Positions 36,701 to 51,100 of a DNA stretch of 64,000 nucleotides are shown here, one piece after another. The position numbers and the translations under genes were made by a program. Below the pieces are notes generated by a model. The model searched no databases, was not told the origin of the DNA, and was given only the letters and a program-made list of their open reading frames with translations. Within the stretch, counting starts at the first letter, position 1. Every line of letters begins with the position of its first letter. This stretch comes from Lagopus muta (taxonomy: Eukaryota; Chordata; Aves; Galliformes; Phasianidae): the NCBI RefSeq assembly GCF_023343835.1, contig NC_064444.1, positions 12,265,719-12,329,718 of the forward strand, read 5' to 3'.

Positions 36701-39700
36701 ACAATTTCATCAAATACAACAAATGTTAGTGGAGTTTGTGCGTGTGTATCCAAATCCAGAAGCTTCTTTCATGTAAAATTTGAAGCACAGGCAGAGCGAC
36801 TTAAATTGTTGAAATAACAGAACTCTTATAATAAGGTGTTCTGGCATGTTTGTTTTCAGTGACTGAGTTAATTGCTGGTGGTTTTCCTTTATCTTATCTT
36901 TGCCTTTCCAAATTCACACTTCTGTGAATACAAAAAGACTGCTGTACTACTGATTTCCCTTTGGTATTTTTCTTAAAAGGAGATTATTTAGGATTCTGTA
37001 GATAGTAGATACGCATCCACAGCTGTGGGGAAAGATTGAACTAAATAAACCAGTCTGATTGTTTTTTGGCTAATATGTATTTGAATAGCAGTTCTGAAAG
37101 CTTTTTTACATGTCTATTTGAATCTGGAGGATTATGGTATAGGATGAGTTAAGGAGGGAAACAATATGGCTGCTTTCAATAGTATGGAAGAATGTGGTAA
37201 ATGAAAAGGAAAACAGTGGGAAGAAATGACATGCACAGGAGTGAAAGATTGACTGTGAAAATATTACACTTGACTTATTTCCCTTTATGTGTTTCAAGGT
37301 GTTTCAGTTTATAAAAAAAACCTGTATGATTTGTCAAGTTTATCCACTTTTTCTCTGAACAGAAATGTATATGCTATTTTTGATACAACTTTTCATGTAA
37401 GGACTGGGGATGAACTGAACACTTGTAATAATATTCATCAGACTAATTTTGAGATAATTAAGTTGGACTAGAAAAATATTTAAGATGCTAATATTCCCTA
37501 AGTTATCATTTCCTCCCCAGAGGCATCATCATAAAGAGTTGACCATTATATTTAACATCTCAAGGCATGTCAGCTGTTCTGAACCTCTGTCATGTTAAGA
37601 TATGATGTCTGTGTAACTTATCAAGGTGAAGATTCCTTCCAGCAATCTTCTGAGGGGAGTTTTTCAATTTACTTCTTCAAATTTCATTTGTTCTTATTTC
37701 TTGAGAGTTTTAGGCAACTCATTTTTAGATAAGCTTGAAACTCTGTTCTGATTATTTAGAACCAGCCTGGCACTCAAGCTCTGCTTCATCTTTCTTCATT
37801 AATTAAGGAAGTTAATTAGAGCGAGGTGGGCAGGGTGTTTGTGTTCCACTCCCCTTTATGTCCTATGTAAGTTCAGAGCTCTGCTATGTGCTGCAACTTG
37901 ACAATGATTTCAGTTTAAGTTAATAAAACAATGGCTGATTCATGATCTCTGCAGTAATTAGCTGGAACAGTAAATATGCAGTTAGAGTTTATCTTCTACT
38001 TTTTCATGAACTATTTGGTGTGTTGGCAATGCGCCGCTGAAAAATAAACACTGTATTTTTCTTCTGCAAACGTTAAGTTCATAGAAGTTATTTCTTCCAT
38101 TAATGAATTACTGTTTTCCTTTTTTTTATTTGTGTTTGTTTTATAGGAGTTTTTAGAGGAAATCTTGCACAAGTTAAAGAATATCAGGATCTTCTGGATC
38201 CTGTGCTTCAGCATACATCTGAAGGTATTATTTGACAATTGTTCTTTCAAATCACTGTTTTGTTTTATTTTTCCTTTTATCATAAAATTACTGACATTAC
38301 TGAGTATTGCAGTCAGAATTATGTTTCTTGTAAAACACAAGTATTAAAATACTCTATTCCAGGTAGACAAATTGCATCATAAAAGTGTGAAAATAAAAAA
38401 ATATTGATACTGTAAAAATGATACAGAAATAGAGATAGGATTTACACTGTATGAAGTCATTCCTTCGTCATTTCCCTGTTTGATGTTTTTATGAAGTTCA
38501 CCTTGAAGCTCCATGAACATTCTGACTACTCACAGTCACGTATTTTCAGTGTTCCATCTGGGTACAGTTGGGAATTACTTGAATAATTTGTTGACACAAC
38601 TTTCTAAAACGTAACAAATAATTTAGTGTATGCACAGGAAACACTTCCTAGCTTAGAGCAGTGAAACTGGTGACATTTTAAAATTAATAAAAATTCTCTT
38701 GAAGTGTACGCTTCAGAATTTTCATGGAAGTGGCAACCAGTTTTTTGACGGCCTACAGGCAAATCCATCCAAAATTCATTTTCAAAAATGGAAAAGACCA
38801 CAAGTTTGACTGGGGGCAAAAATAGTCAGAAAGCAAAATAAGCTTCAGTATTCTGACAGTCTGGTTTTAAAACTCAGTGTCTTCACTCACCTGTTCTTGA
38901 CATCTGTTGTACTGTTACACAAGCACAGTATTTTGATCTTACAGGTCTTCTCCAACCTTAACAATTCTGTGATTCTATATTCAATATATAGAAAACTTCT
39001 TGATTTTACTGATATTTGCTTTTTTCTGATTAATTAGTGTATGAAGTTGCATGGATTCTAAATTAGTTTAGTGGTTCTTATCATAGAATGTCATCGTCAA
39101 TGCTTCGTCTTAAAATTTCTGTGTGTCCTTTGTTGCGTCACTTATTTGAATATTCTACCTCTAATAAATTACTTTCACTTCTCGGTTTTTCTCAGCTTCT
39201 TGCCAGCAATTATTGGTTTTAGTGTATGCAAATAGTCAGAAACTGCAGCTTAATTTTATCACCTGTTCTTTATCTAAATACATTCCAAATTAAAGCAATA
39301 CTAAGTTGAAACTTATTTTTGCAGTAATCACATTACTGTGATTGCTTTTATATTAGTCAGTCACTTGTAATTGTTTCTAAATTCCTTATTCTGTTCACCC
39401 AAAAATGTTTGAAAGCAAAGTAGATAATCATACGAGTAGATCATAATACCTGTGATGTAAATATAGTTACAAGATATGCTAGTTTCAAATGAAGAAGTTA
39501 CTTTCTTTTATTTCATTCCAAAATCAAGCTGCTGTTTTAAACTTTGTATTGTGCACTTGCAGAAAATTATGTTTTTTATTTAATATTTGACTACTTCTAG
39601 TCGTTTTAATTTCGAATAGTTGTCTTGTACTAAGATGGCTGTTAAATGTAAGCAGAAAATCTCAGGTGTTTCATTTTAATGTGGATTTCATTTCTGTTGG

Positions 39701-42700
39701 TTCTGGATTCTTATCTGTCGTGCGTTTTGGTTTCTGTGAAAAAAATTTTGTGCAACAGAGATGGAATGTGTGTTCTGGGAAGTAGTTGTGTGGCAGTGTT
39801 TGGTGAAAAATAATTTACCTCTGAGGTGTGAGAGAAAATGAGTGACAACAATCTTTCTGCTCAGTCAAATAGCTATCAGGTTAACACTTGAGCTGTATTA
39901 GGGAAATACAATCAAATAATAATGAAAATGGAATTCATTTACTAAATGTTTTTATTCTAAAACTCCATAGGTTGTCCTGTTGTACCCAAATATTACTATG
40001 TGCCAGCTGATTTTGTTGAACTGGAAAAGAAGAACTCTGGCAGTCAGAAACGATTTCCTAGTAACAATGGACGCGATGGAAGGTTTTTCTTGTGGGGACA
40101 AGCAGTTTATATCATTGCAAAACTCCTAGGTAAGATGCTGAAGAAATTCTATCAGGTTTTGATTTGTTGTAAGTGAAGGATATTTATTTGTTAATGGGTT
40201 TTTTTTTTTTTCAATCTGTTTGAACATGCTGGCTTGAGTTTTCAATAGACTCTGGGCAGTGTGGATAGCATGTATGTCATCTGCTTTGGCATGCATTTGG
40301 TAGGCAAAAATTGCTTCTTATTCTTCATGTTGAATTTTTATGCTGCATGTAGCATGCTGTGACATTTGCTGGATTATATTATAGAACATCAAAAATCTTT
40401 TTAACAAGATAGGTTTCTCAATTATTTCTTTTTCTTACTTTTTTTCTTATTTCCTTGCTTCTGTGTGGACATACACAACTGTAGAATTATAAAATATTCC
40501 AAGTTGGAAGGGACCCACAAAGACCATCGAGTTCAGCTCCTGGCTTCACGCAGGACCACCCAAAACTCAAACCCTGTATCTGAGAGCATTATCCAAACTC
40601 TCTCTAAACTCTGGCAGCTTTGGGCTGTGTTCACTGCCCTGAGCAGCCTGTTCTGCTGCTGACCACCCCCTTATGAAAAACCTTTTACTAGCAGCAACCT
40701 CTCCTGACTCAGCTCCATCCATTTCCCTTGGGTCCTACAAATACGTTAGTTTATGTATCTTATCGTGGCATAACTGTTTCTATACAAGTTGTACCAAATA
40801 ATGATGTTTATATGTGCGCTGAAGCATTTAGTTCAAATTATTTATTGCTTTAAACAGAACATGTTTAAATTTTGAATGGTTACAGTCTCAGATAAAAGTA
40901 CCAGTGTTTTCTTCACTGTATATTATTTTTATCCTTCACTTAAAGTAAACTAGAAGATCACTTGACACTGCATTTTGAAAACCACTGAAGGTCACTGTGG
41001 TGAATTTTTGTACAAATGAACTCTTGGTCTCACTTGAGAAGGCTCAAGGACTAATGCAAAAACAGTTCTTAGCCCAGAACGCACTTTTAATACGTCTTTT
41101 TGGAGAAAGATGTATTACTTCAGTTGAACATGCCTAGCATTTTGCTGACAATCACTGGACCGAGTTCTGTAAACTTTTTTTTTTTTCTTCGAAGTGCGTA
41201 GGAGGATCGAAGGGGAGTTGAAAAATTCAAGATGGGGGACAGAGCACTGCTTGTATCCTTAGAACTTCCAGATTAATTGCAGCCAGCACTATAAACAAAA
41301 TGCAAGCAACTTCATCTTTAACAAAATAAGTTTTCCTCTTACCTCTCTATATTAGCCAAATAACCCTTAAAAGTCTGTAGTAATTCTGCTAATATTAATC
41401 TTATACTAATATCTGTATTAGTATGCACCTAAAAATGCTGGTGAAATACCTTGTTTATTGTTTGCAAAATGCTCTTTGACTGTGCTGTTGACTGTTGTAA
41501 CCTTTTGCTTCATATCAATTTTTCCCTCTGCTGAGCTTTCTTGCATTGCTTTTTTTGTAGTTGTCCTAACAGCTGTTTCCTTTGTTGCTTTTTGAATTTC
41601 ATCTCCACCATATTCAATACTTCTTGCTCTCTTTCTCTCCTTTCCAAATATTATTTTCTTTATTTCCTCAAACTCATTGAAAATATATGTTGGATTTTTT
41701 TTTTTTCCACAAAGCTAGGTGTCTTTGCCTGTGATTGCTATCAGATATCAGTGACTCCATTTAGTCAGTTTACAATTGGTGCACTCTTTTCTGTGTGGAA
41801 ACTCTGTCCTTGATGAAAGTCTGTGTGCGAGTTACTTTGCTTGTTAGTTGATACTTAATAATTGGAAACCTGACTCCAAACACTTCAGTTTTACTTGTTC
41901 CCCATTTCACCATCCATTTCAGAAATCGGGTTGCCTCGGGGCACCAATTAATTTGTATTTGCTCAGCCTCCTTGCTTCTCTTCTGTAGGTGAGCATGTGT
42001 GTAGCTTTCAAATAGGGCCTTCATTTTAGAGTAAGGGAAAATAATACCTGGACGTGAGGTGTTCAGCTGTTTTAAGCAATTGAAAATGCACGCAGCTGAG
42101 TGGCTATGTATTACCTTTCCTTCACTTCTTATTACAATTTTTACTTTCTTTTTATGGATTCAGTGCTTCCTAGAGGTAAGGTATGTGTTTTTAGGGGCAT
42201 TTTTTTTAGAGTACAGACCAAATTGCATTCCAGTAAACTTGTATTTCTGACAATGATGAATATGCACTTAGCATCTTCTTTAAAATAACAGCATCAATAC
42301 TGAAAATTAGGTTAAACCTCATAATATTTTATTGTTATCCTGTCTTCAATAAGAAATGATTTTGACCATATATTTAAATTTCTGAGCAGTGCAAATCAAA
42401 GTAAAAAACAGTGGAGATGGAGCAAAAATTCTAGGAACAGCCCTTGCCTTTCAGGACTGTGAGGCAGAGGCCGTCACTTCGCCATCATTTGGTTAATTGA
42501 TTTTATTGCATCACTAGCACTGCAAATAATTTAACCTTCATACCTTTAACCAGCACAAGAAGTCCGATTGCATGCGTAGTTTTGGATGATTGTTTCCTTT
42601 CAAGTGTGCTTTGGTAACTCGTGTGCTAGCATGCTAATAAACTCTACATGTTTCTTCGTAATTTTTCTATAATCCAGTTTTTGCTTTTTTAAAATGCAAC

Positions 42701-45700
42701 CACCTGGACACAGACTGACTCTGCAGGAGCAGTACAGAGCAGAGGAGCCAGGTCTGTTCCTGGCAAGAGCCAACCTGCAGTCTCCCAGCGGAAGGCTGAG
42801 GCTCCCAGCATCTAGCTCGCCCAGCTCAGGGCTGAGGGTTGCTGCTGGCACAGCTCCCAGCAGTGCCAGGCCCTTCCTGGTGTGTTCACAGAGCTGTCCT
42901 GCTGGAATGCCTGCCCTGCGTCGTCTTTGCACTGCAATGGCTCTTCAGCTCATAGGCCTGAGCCAGGGCATATTTTGAGTTTATAAATTGCTGTCTTAAT
43001 TAACTATGTGGTGCAGTATTCAGAAAAAATATGCTTACCTTCATTGGAGTACTTAATCTCCTTTCTACAGAAAGCTTAAAATAATGAAAGTTTAGGGTTG
43101 GTGTTGTCTATTTTTTGTTTGTTTTTCTACTTGGGATATGGTACTGAGAGATATCCAATACTAGTGTCCTTTTCAGGACTCAAGTCTTCTGATTACCTTT
43201 AGATAGGTCGGCTGTCTTTTTACTAACAAAACTAAACACATTTTTTTGTACCTAACTGTAGAACTTGGAGTTCTAGAATAATTCCACAGTTGTGGCTTGA
43301 GAGCTTTTTCGTGACTTTTGCTTGTTGTGGAATCTGATGTCTGTATAATGTTCTTAATCATTTTTGTGGAAGTGTTGTTTTTAAATACTACAATATCATA
43401 ATTAGCTGTAGCAAGAATGATTCTTGAGTCATTAGTTTCAAAATTGATATAATTTTGCAAATTGTCCTTTTGATGTGTATATCACTGATCTAAAACAAAG
43501 AGTGTAGCAGCAGAAATGACTACATAAAATGTTTGTGTGCCTTCTTGATTATGTGCCTCCTTATTATCATTGACTTTCAGCTGACAAATTGGTGAGTCCT
43601 AAGGATATTGACCCTATTGGACGTTATGTCCCTCCACAAGAGCAGCGGAACGTTAGTATGAGATTTTCCAATCAGGTAAGCATAAGCTTAGCATTACAGT
43701 ATTTTTCTGAAAAATAATCATCATTAAGTGATACAACTGAAATGGTGAGTTAAATATCTGTTTAAGTAGCTACTGTTAGGTATGTTTCCTTTGAGTTGTA
43801 AGATGTGCCAGGAAGAATGTGAGATGGAACCTGCTTTTTCTGTTCATTCCAATTAATTTGGATTTCTTAGTGTCACCCCTTCAAATTTCTCTGTTCACCA
43901 TCCATCTTAACTCTAGTCAGAAAAGAAATCTTAGGTGCCACATTCTGGTATCCTGTGTTTCAGCGTGGCCTTTTGAATACTGGCAGCACTGATATGCCAG
44001 CAGCATTTTAACCACTGCTAAGATTTTGCAGTTTTTACAATAACTGCTCAGGCTTATTATACAGGAATATGTGGTCATTAATGTGACGGTGCTGTTGCTA
44101 TTAGCTCTAAACAAGAAAATGAAAGAAAGTAAGTAATAATACTGAGGGTATGCAGTGATTATTCTGAAATTGAAATTCAGTTTGAATTTACTCTGAAATG
44201 TATTTTATTTCTATTTGTTTAGTACAAACATGCAATAAAAAAATCCAATAAATGAAACCAGTTTTTTTTTTTTTACCAGCTGTTAATATGTTAGAAACAT
44301 TTTATCCTTAAACGAATTAGTGTTTTCATTTCTAGGGCTTTTATGCTTAGTGTATAACTTTGTATACTTCAATGATACTTATCTTTATTGAATGCATAGC
44401 AGAAAAGTTCATCGTCAGCATGCTAAAGAAATGCTTCTGTCCATTTCAGCTGGGTAGTAATTTGGGCCAAACACAAGCTGCTTCTTAATTTGCTTTTCTG
44501 AACTTGCTTCAGAAGACACTAAGCTAACAATGCTGTATTTAACAGGCTAGTGTGCTGTCTTTATGGAATCAGTAATACACAGTGAGGAAATCTGGATGCT
44601 GATCAGATAGCACAACCTATCTGTGAAGCACAATAAACACAAACTACTGACATGGGGATCTGTAAGCAAAATTCTGTTAAATCCTTGTGTCAACAAGGGT
44701 TTTACTGTGCTAAAGAGGCAATACTGGAAGATTTGCTGCATATAAACTTTTAGCACCGTATAGAAAAACAGGCATACAGAAATAGGGTTTATTGGAAGGA
44801 CCACAGAGGTAGTTTGGAAAGGAGAATTAATACCTCAACCATCAGTGTAATTACAGCTGTGAACACATTGCTCTGCTTTCAATTTCTGATGAAAAGAGAA
44901 CAGTCTCATGTGTTATCACTAGTACCGAAATGCGTAGTCTGCTATTAGAAGGAAATGTTTTATCTCCTACTGTAATACCCACAAGAATTAGTTATCTGAT
45001 TTTAATGAGAGGTCTTGGTATGTTCCATCTGAAGGAGATAACAGTGTGGTGCAGCAAGAAGATTCTTCTTGTTACTTCTAGATTTCATTCCAGAACACTC
45101 TAAATGTTGTGGCAATCAGGTTTTCATTTGCACGTGTAATTTGCTTTGTAATGTTTAGTTTCATGTTAAATATCTCTCACATTTAAAAAACAAACAACAA
45201 CAAAAAAAAGTGGAATTATCCATGCTTCGTTTACTTTCTTGAAAGAAGATAATGAAGGGTACTCTCTTTCACTGGGATTTCTCTTAAAAACTGCATTCAG
45301 TTATTAGAAAAACATTTTTAGGATCTCCATATCCATATCCAGAGGCATTTATAACAGTTTCAGTTGCGTTCTCTTGTGGAGAATTTAGTGTATATGAGAG
45401 TCTGAAAAGTAACAATAACATACAAGAAATGTCATGAGTTGGGGTAGGGACTTTCTGGTTTTGTTATGTTTTCCTGGAGCATATGAAAGCTGATTTATTG
45501 CTGTCTTTTTTGTATTCAATGAAAGGTTATAATGATACTAAATTGTCCAAGTAAAACTAATTTATCTTGTAGGTTAACTTGAAATACATGTGTAGATTTG
45601 CAATTAATTAATGAAATTATTGTCCTCTGTGCAGTGACTATAATCTTGTAATGTTTTGCATGGTAGTCTTAATGATTTGTGAAGGCTTCACTTATGCTAC

Positions 45701-48143
45701 TGGAAATGATAGACTGCTTATTTCTTCTGTTTTCAGAGAACTAGATAACATGTAAAAAGGAAATAAAAAGATGAAGTATGTGTAGACTGGGCCATTTTAG
45801 GATTTTCCAGCTATGTAAATTATCCAGTTTAGGATTGCAGCTTGTCTACTTTTGATGGCTTAAAGAGATGTATCATGTTGGATGATCCATTTTGTAATGC
45901 TGTTTATGAGCACATTCTCGCCTTCCAGTGTACTGGTACAGCTGCCTACCATAGTTAAAACAGCTCTAAAATGGTTAAATGTTGCTTTGGAATTTAAGAC
46001 ACACATATGTCCATATTGTATCTCATTAAGAAAGGTCTGGGGTGTTAGTAGCATTGACCGTAAACTGTTAGGCAGCATTTAGAGGCTTTCTGAAGCAGAT
46101 GTGTTTTGTTTCAGTTGTAGTTTATTAGCAGCAAGGTGGATTATTTGGCTTAATTACAAATTTGTTACATTCTATTTCTAGATTCCTCTTCTTGCTCCAT
46201 ATGCTTAGAAAGCCCAGTACGTACCATTTCAAGCAGTGTTCTTGAATTTGAGTTTCCTTTGAATACTATGCCACTTTCATGTGTGTTCAAAACTGATTGA
46301 TTTTGTTCAGATTTGTGAGATTTCCTGGGAATATGTGCAAAAGGCATATAGTGATAGCATCTGTCCAGTGAGAGTGCAGCAGAAGACCAATACTGAGCTG
46401 CTTTCTCTTCTAGTGCCAGGAACAGCACTTCAACCTGCCTTGTTTTTAACCTTGTTACAACTATGACTTTTTTGGAGAGGAGGAAAACTAATCTGTCATT
46501 TTTTTTTTTTGTCTTCTGAAAACACCGGGGTCTATTTATCATTTGCACAGCGTGCAGAACGCAGCTGAAACAGATCCTGCTCTGCACTACCCAACAAGGA
46601 AATGCAAGGCAGAAGGGTGAACCCAGGGTGGAGGGGGTCTGTGGCAGTGTCTTGGAGAGAGGGTGATTGATGTTGTGTGAACTGCGGCGTAGCTGGGGTT
46701 AGGAGACAAAAGTCAAACAGAACACATAAAAATGGAACTTTCAACAGCAATGAGATTTATCTAGTGGAATACTTAGGAGTCTGCTTTTCCACTCTTTTTT
46801 TTTTAAATATTTAATGAATGCTATGTATAGTTATTGTTAATGAAAAGGGTGATGCTTTCATGAGTAGTTTGACTGTTAGTTTATCTGTGCTTATCCAGGC
46901 CACAAATTGCTTGTGATCCTTCAGGCCTGTACGTGTTAAATGACAACGAAAGTAACTTTTCATTTAACATTACAGCACTTTTGTAGTTTCACAATAATTT
47001 CAGTTAGATTTTTCAGTCTACCAATTCCATGTAGCCATGTCTTCCCAAATAAAAATGATGGAAGCTGCATGTCTTCTAGAAAAGACAACTTCAATAGGTG
47101 CTAATAAATGATTTTGAGCTCATCAGTCCATGAAACCCAACACAAAATAGATTTGAATGAGATTTAAAGAATCAGGCATTGTAAATCTGAACATAGCTCT
47201 GAGGCTTTCTATCTAGGCTTATACTTCAAGATACGTTCCTGTAAATCTCAGGTTTTGGCATGATGGAATTAGAACAAGGAGGAAACAATACAAACGTGTG
47301 TAAGTCTAATTCTGAGAAGAAATTCACTTCTGTCTTGAGTGTTTACTCTGTTACAAACCACCTTTGCTTAGTCAGTAAAAAATGTTTGTTTTTATTTAAG
47401 AATAGCAGCTTATAACCAGATTTGGTGATGTGCCAGGTGTGCAGCAGATGCATTTGCTTAGTTATGGCCCATGGCAGAACCACCACTTACTGGCTGCTAT
47501 AAATGAACCATGTCATGGAATACATCTGTGTCTGAGAGGCATTAGCACTGGTATCAAAGCAGGGTGTGCCTCAAAGGAGATTTGGAATATGTAGATTTGT
47601 GTTTGGCTGATTAATAGTGTGACTGAGTTTGGCTTTGCGATGCAGTAATACCTAAGCTGAACCTTAACATGAAGACAGCTCCCAAGTTAGATCTCAGGCT
47701 GTCTTGGAGGAGATGTCTCATTTTGTCACTGAGTTGTTGCCATTAGTTTGAGAAAAGGTATGAAACTGATTATGGTGGGGAACTGGTTTGTGTTTTCTTG
47801 CTATGTGTCTAAAAGATGGATTGCATGATTTTGAGGAGGAACAAGGAACTTGAACTACTGATTTCTGAATCTGGTCTCTTTGTGCACATCTTCCATCACA
47901 CTGTGGCAGAAACACCGGTGTTTTTAGAAATCTATCCATCAACCTGCCTAGAAAATGCTGTATTTTTATTTAATCAATGAATGGAGGATGTATTTATTTA
48001 TTTCATTCATGTTCTGCTAGTTTCTAGACAAAAGCAGGCAGAAAAACCCCAACATGTATGGTATCAAAGTGTGTGCTCTTTTAGATTTTTGCAGCCATCC
48101 GACTCCACAGAAGACATGAACAGGGAATATCTCAGAGATGTCG

Positions 48144-48174
<31 letters not shown>

Positions 48175-51100
48175 CTATTTATGTGTGTTGCCATTGAAAA
48201 GTCAGTTGCCGTTTCAAGATCCCAGAACATTGAGTTGATGGTTTGCATGACTTACTGATGTAAAATAACAGTACTGTTTTCAAAAATGAAGTATCTTTGT
48301 TATTAACAGCATAAGGAAATACTATTATCTCATGTTAAATATCTTTTATGTTTTATATTGTATACATAAAATAAATTATTAGATGAATATAACTCTTAGT
48401 AGCTTTGTGATCAAAGTATTTCGAAGTACAGTGTTGAAGTCAAATCATTACTCTGAATTGGATATTATCAGTTACCCAAACCCAAACTTCACTCTTAACA
48501 AAACTGTCTATCAAAATATCATGTCATATCACTTGAAAATATATTGATTGTATAATGTCTAAATTTTTTGTATAATGCAAAATATTTTTCCTACCTCAGT
48601 TTTTTATTTTATTTTTTTAATTAAACAGTAGAAATGGATACCTGAAGCTTGTTTATAATGAATTCTTCAAAATGCGTGTTGAGATTTATAAGACTTTTTC
48701 TTTCATTTTATTTACACTGTAGGGAAAAGCAACCCAGACAATGAATGTCTGTCATGTGCATGAACTGTTTAAATAGATGTTTTTCTTGTTAGCAACAATG
48801 CTAATAAGCAGTGTTTCATTATATCCTAGGGACCTCTGGAAAATGATCTGGTAGTTCATGTGGCCCTGATAGCAGAAAGTCAACGGTAGGTACTTGTATT
48901 AAGAATGTGGATAGTAAAGAAGTTCAGAAGGCTAAATTTGCTAAAGGTATTCAGGGAAGTATGCTGAACTTCGTACTGCTGCTCATGTCTCCAAGATAAC
49001 TGCTAAAGCAAAAACTAATTCTTGATTAAATTTGTTGTTTTGTTTGTAGCCTACAAGTTTTTCTGAACACATATGGAATCCAAACACAGACCCCCCAGCA
49101 GGTGGAACCAATTCAGATATGGGCTCAGAAGGAACTTGTCAAGGTAAGGAGTCTGCACTGAAAATTATCGATCTACCTATCTATCTTTTTAAACAAAACA
49201 AATTTATATCAAGCTGCTAGAATTTTATTTTCTTAGGCTTGTTATCTGCCTTTTTAAGTTCATCTAGTTCATTTGCAATATATTCCAACACTGGTCAGTT
49301 AGAGCTTGCAGAGAAGCCCAGATGTTCACCTGAGCCATTTAGGAAAAAAAAAGAATAAAATATTAATAGTGCAGAGGACTAAGAGAAAACACAATGGACA
49401 AACAGAAACAAACGTGCAGTGGTGAAAGAAAAGGATTTAAGGCAGCAGGCATAAACCATCATATAATTTGACAGTGCCTCTAAAAATGGTGTTTCTCCTG
49501 CAAGTCCCTTTCATTGAATATACCCATTTAATTCAGCACGTTCAAAGATCTGTGGACGAAAATTAACGGGGTGAAGGAGATGTTCAGAAGCTCCAGCTTT
49601 TTCTTTTTCTATACAGGCACGTAGTCCTATATTTGAGTATCATATCCTTTCACTTCCACGGGCTTGGACCATTCAGTTCTTATCCATTCTGAGCTGACGA
49701 TGCCAGGTCGGATGCATTTACTCCAGCAGATGTCATTGCCATGTGAAGCCAGTAGTAAAAAATGAGCAGCATCCACAGGTCTATTCCAGCCTTCTCTTAG
49801 CATTACTGTGGCCTCTCTTTGTTCAGTCCTTTGTAGTATTTTAGATACGGTGCTGAGTGAGAGCCTCAAGCCATCCGCTGCTATTTGTCCTAGAAGCATG
49901 TTCAAAGCAAGAAGACAAATGCTGCTGTGAATGATAAGTGCTTTGATTAGCAATTATAGATAAGCACATCAAAAGTCCCTTATGGAAATCCATATGATTA
50001 CTGGGTATGTTTAATACTTGATCTCTGTTACAACTGGTCCTTTTGGGAGAAAAACAAAACAAAACAAAACAACCTTGAAAAGGGTCCCATCTGTACATAA
50101 ATAGCCCTTAACAAGCTGCAGGAAGCTGTCAGACAAGTAAGGTGATCAAGAATCACAGAGAATCACAGATGTGCTCTTGATGTATTTATACTTCACCACA
50201 TGAAGTTTGGTTGTGGACCAGGTACATGAAGTTCTTGCTGAACTTTGCATGACAAAAATAGTCTCAAACAAGCCTGATAAATTCCAAATGTTTGGGGAAA
50301 GCGTAATCCCTGTGTGGAGTATCCCAGTCCTGAAGATGTTAGTGGTTAGTTTCACAATTGTAGCTACACAAGTTTCTCCCTCTGAAGTCAGGATTGTGTG
50401 ACTGATGCCATTATCGGTATTGGAAGCTTGTAGGACTCAGGGAAGAGCAAAACCAAAAACAGAGAAAATACTTCTCCAGGCTTGCCTGAAATATGTTGCT
50501 GATTGATGTACCAAAACTTTACTAGCTTATTCAGAGAAATGATTATCCCAAACAATGGCTGCCGCTACCATCTGAAAGTATTCACAGAGGAAAGAAATAT
50601 CCTTGTTTATATTCAGCCTTGTTCATTTCTCAATCTATTTTTGCTTGCTTGTTTTCTTGACAGTATTTCTCAGAATTGATTTTTTCTGACTGATTTGTCC
50701 TGAAATTCTTGTTCAACAGATGTCCCATAAATGTACTACATATAAGTACATATAAACTCACTACATAAAAGTACACACACACATACATTTATATATACAT
50801 ACATGTGTGTATGTTCGCTCTGTGTCATCCTTCATTTCTTTGGTCTCCCTTAGAAAAAGATGATACTTAAATTATGTTTTAGTCTTCTTACTATCAATTA
50901 CATTCCTATTTATGACAACTGCTGTGTTTTCATTTTCAAAAGCTGATGAGAATTCTGTCAATGTGCCGTTTTCTTCATTCTCATGGTGGGAAGGTAAATC
51001 TACCTTGCCAGAATTTACTTTCGGAAAGCGTGTCATGAAAATATTAGATAACCTGATGCAATTCCTTGTTCTCGTGAGCTTCCAGAAAAGGCTGTGTCTT

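Larger units (their letters stand above)
40130..43580 (+). other. PHKB: PHKB intron 13
   Basis: 3.45 kb. It holds a CR1 fragment (40480-40742), a short hairpin (41403-41424) and a GC-rich block (42690-42975) unlike the surrounding sequence. Confidence 0.9.

Noticed and set aside
46165..46587. 140-codon minus-strand ORF in intron 14
   Set aside because: No recognised family and no exon signals; treated as chance.
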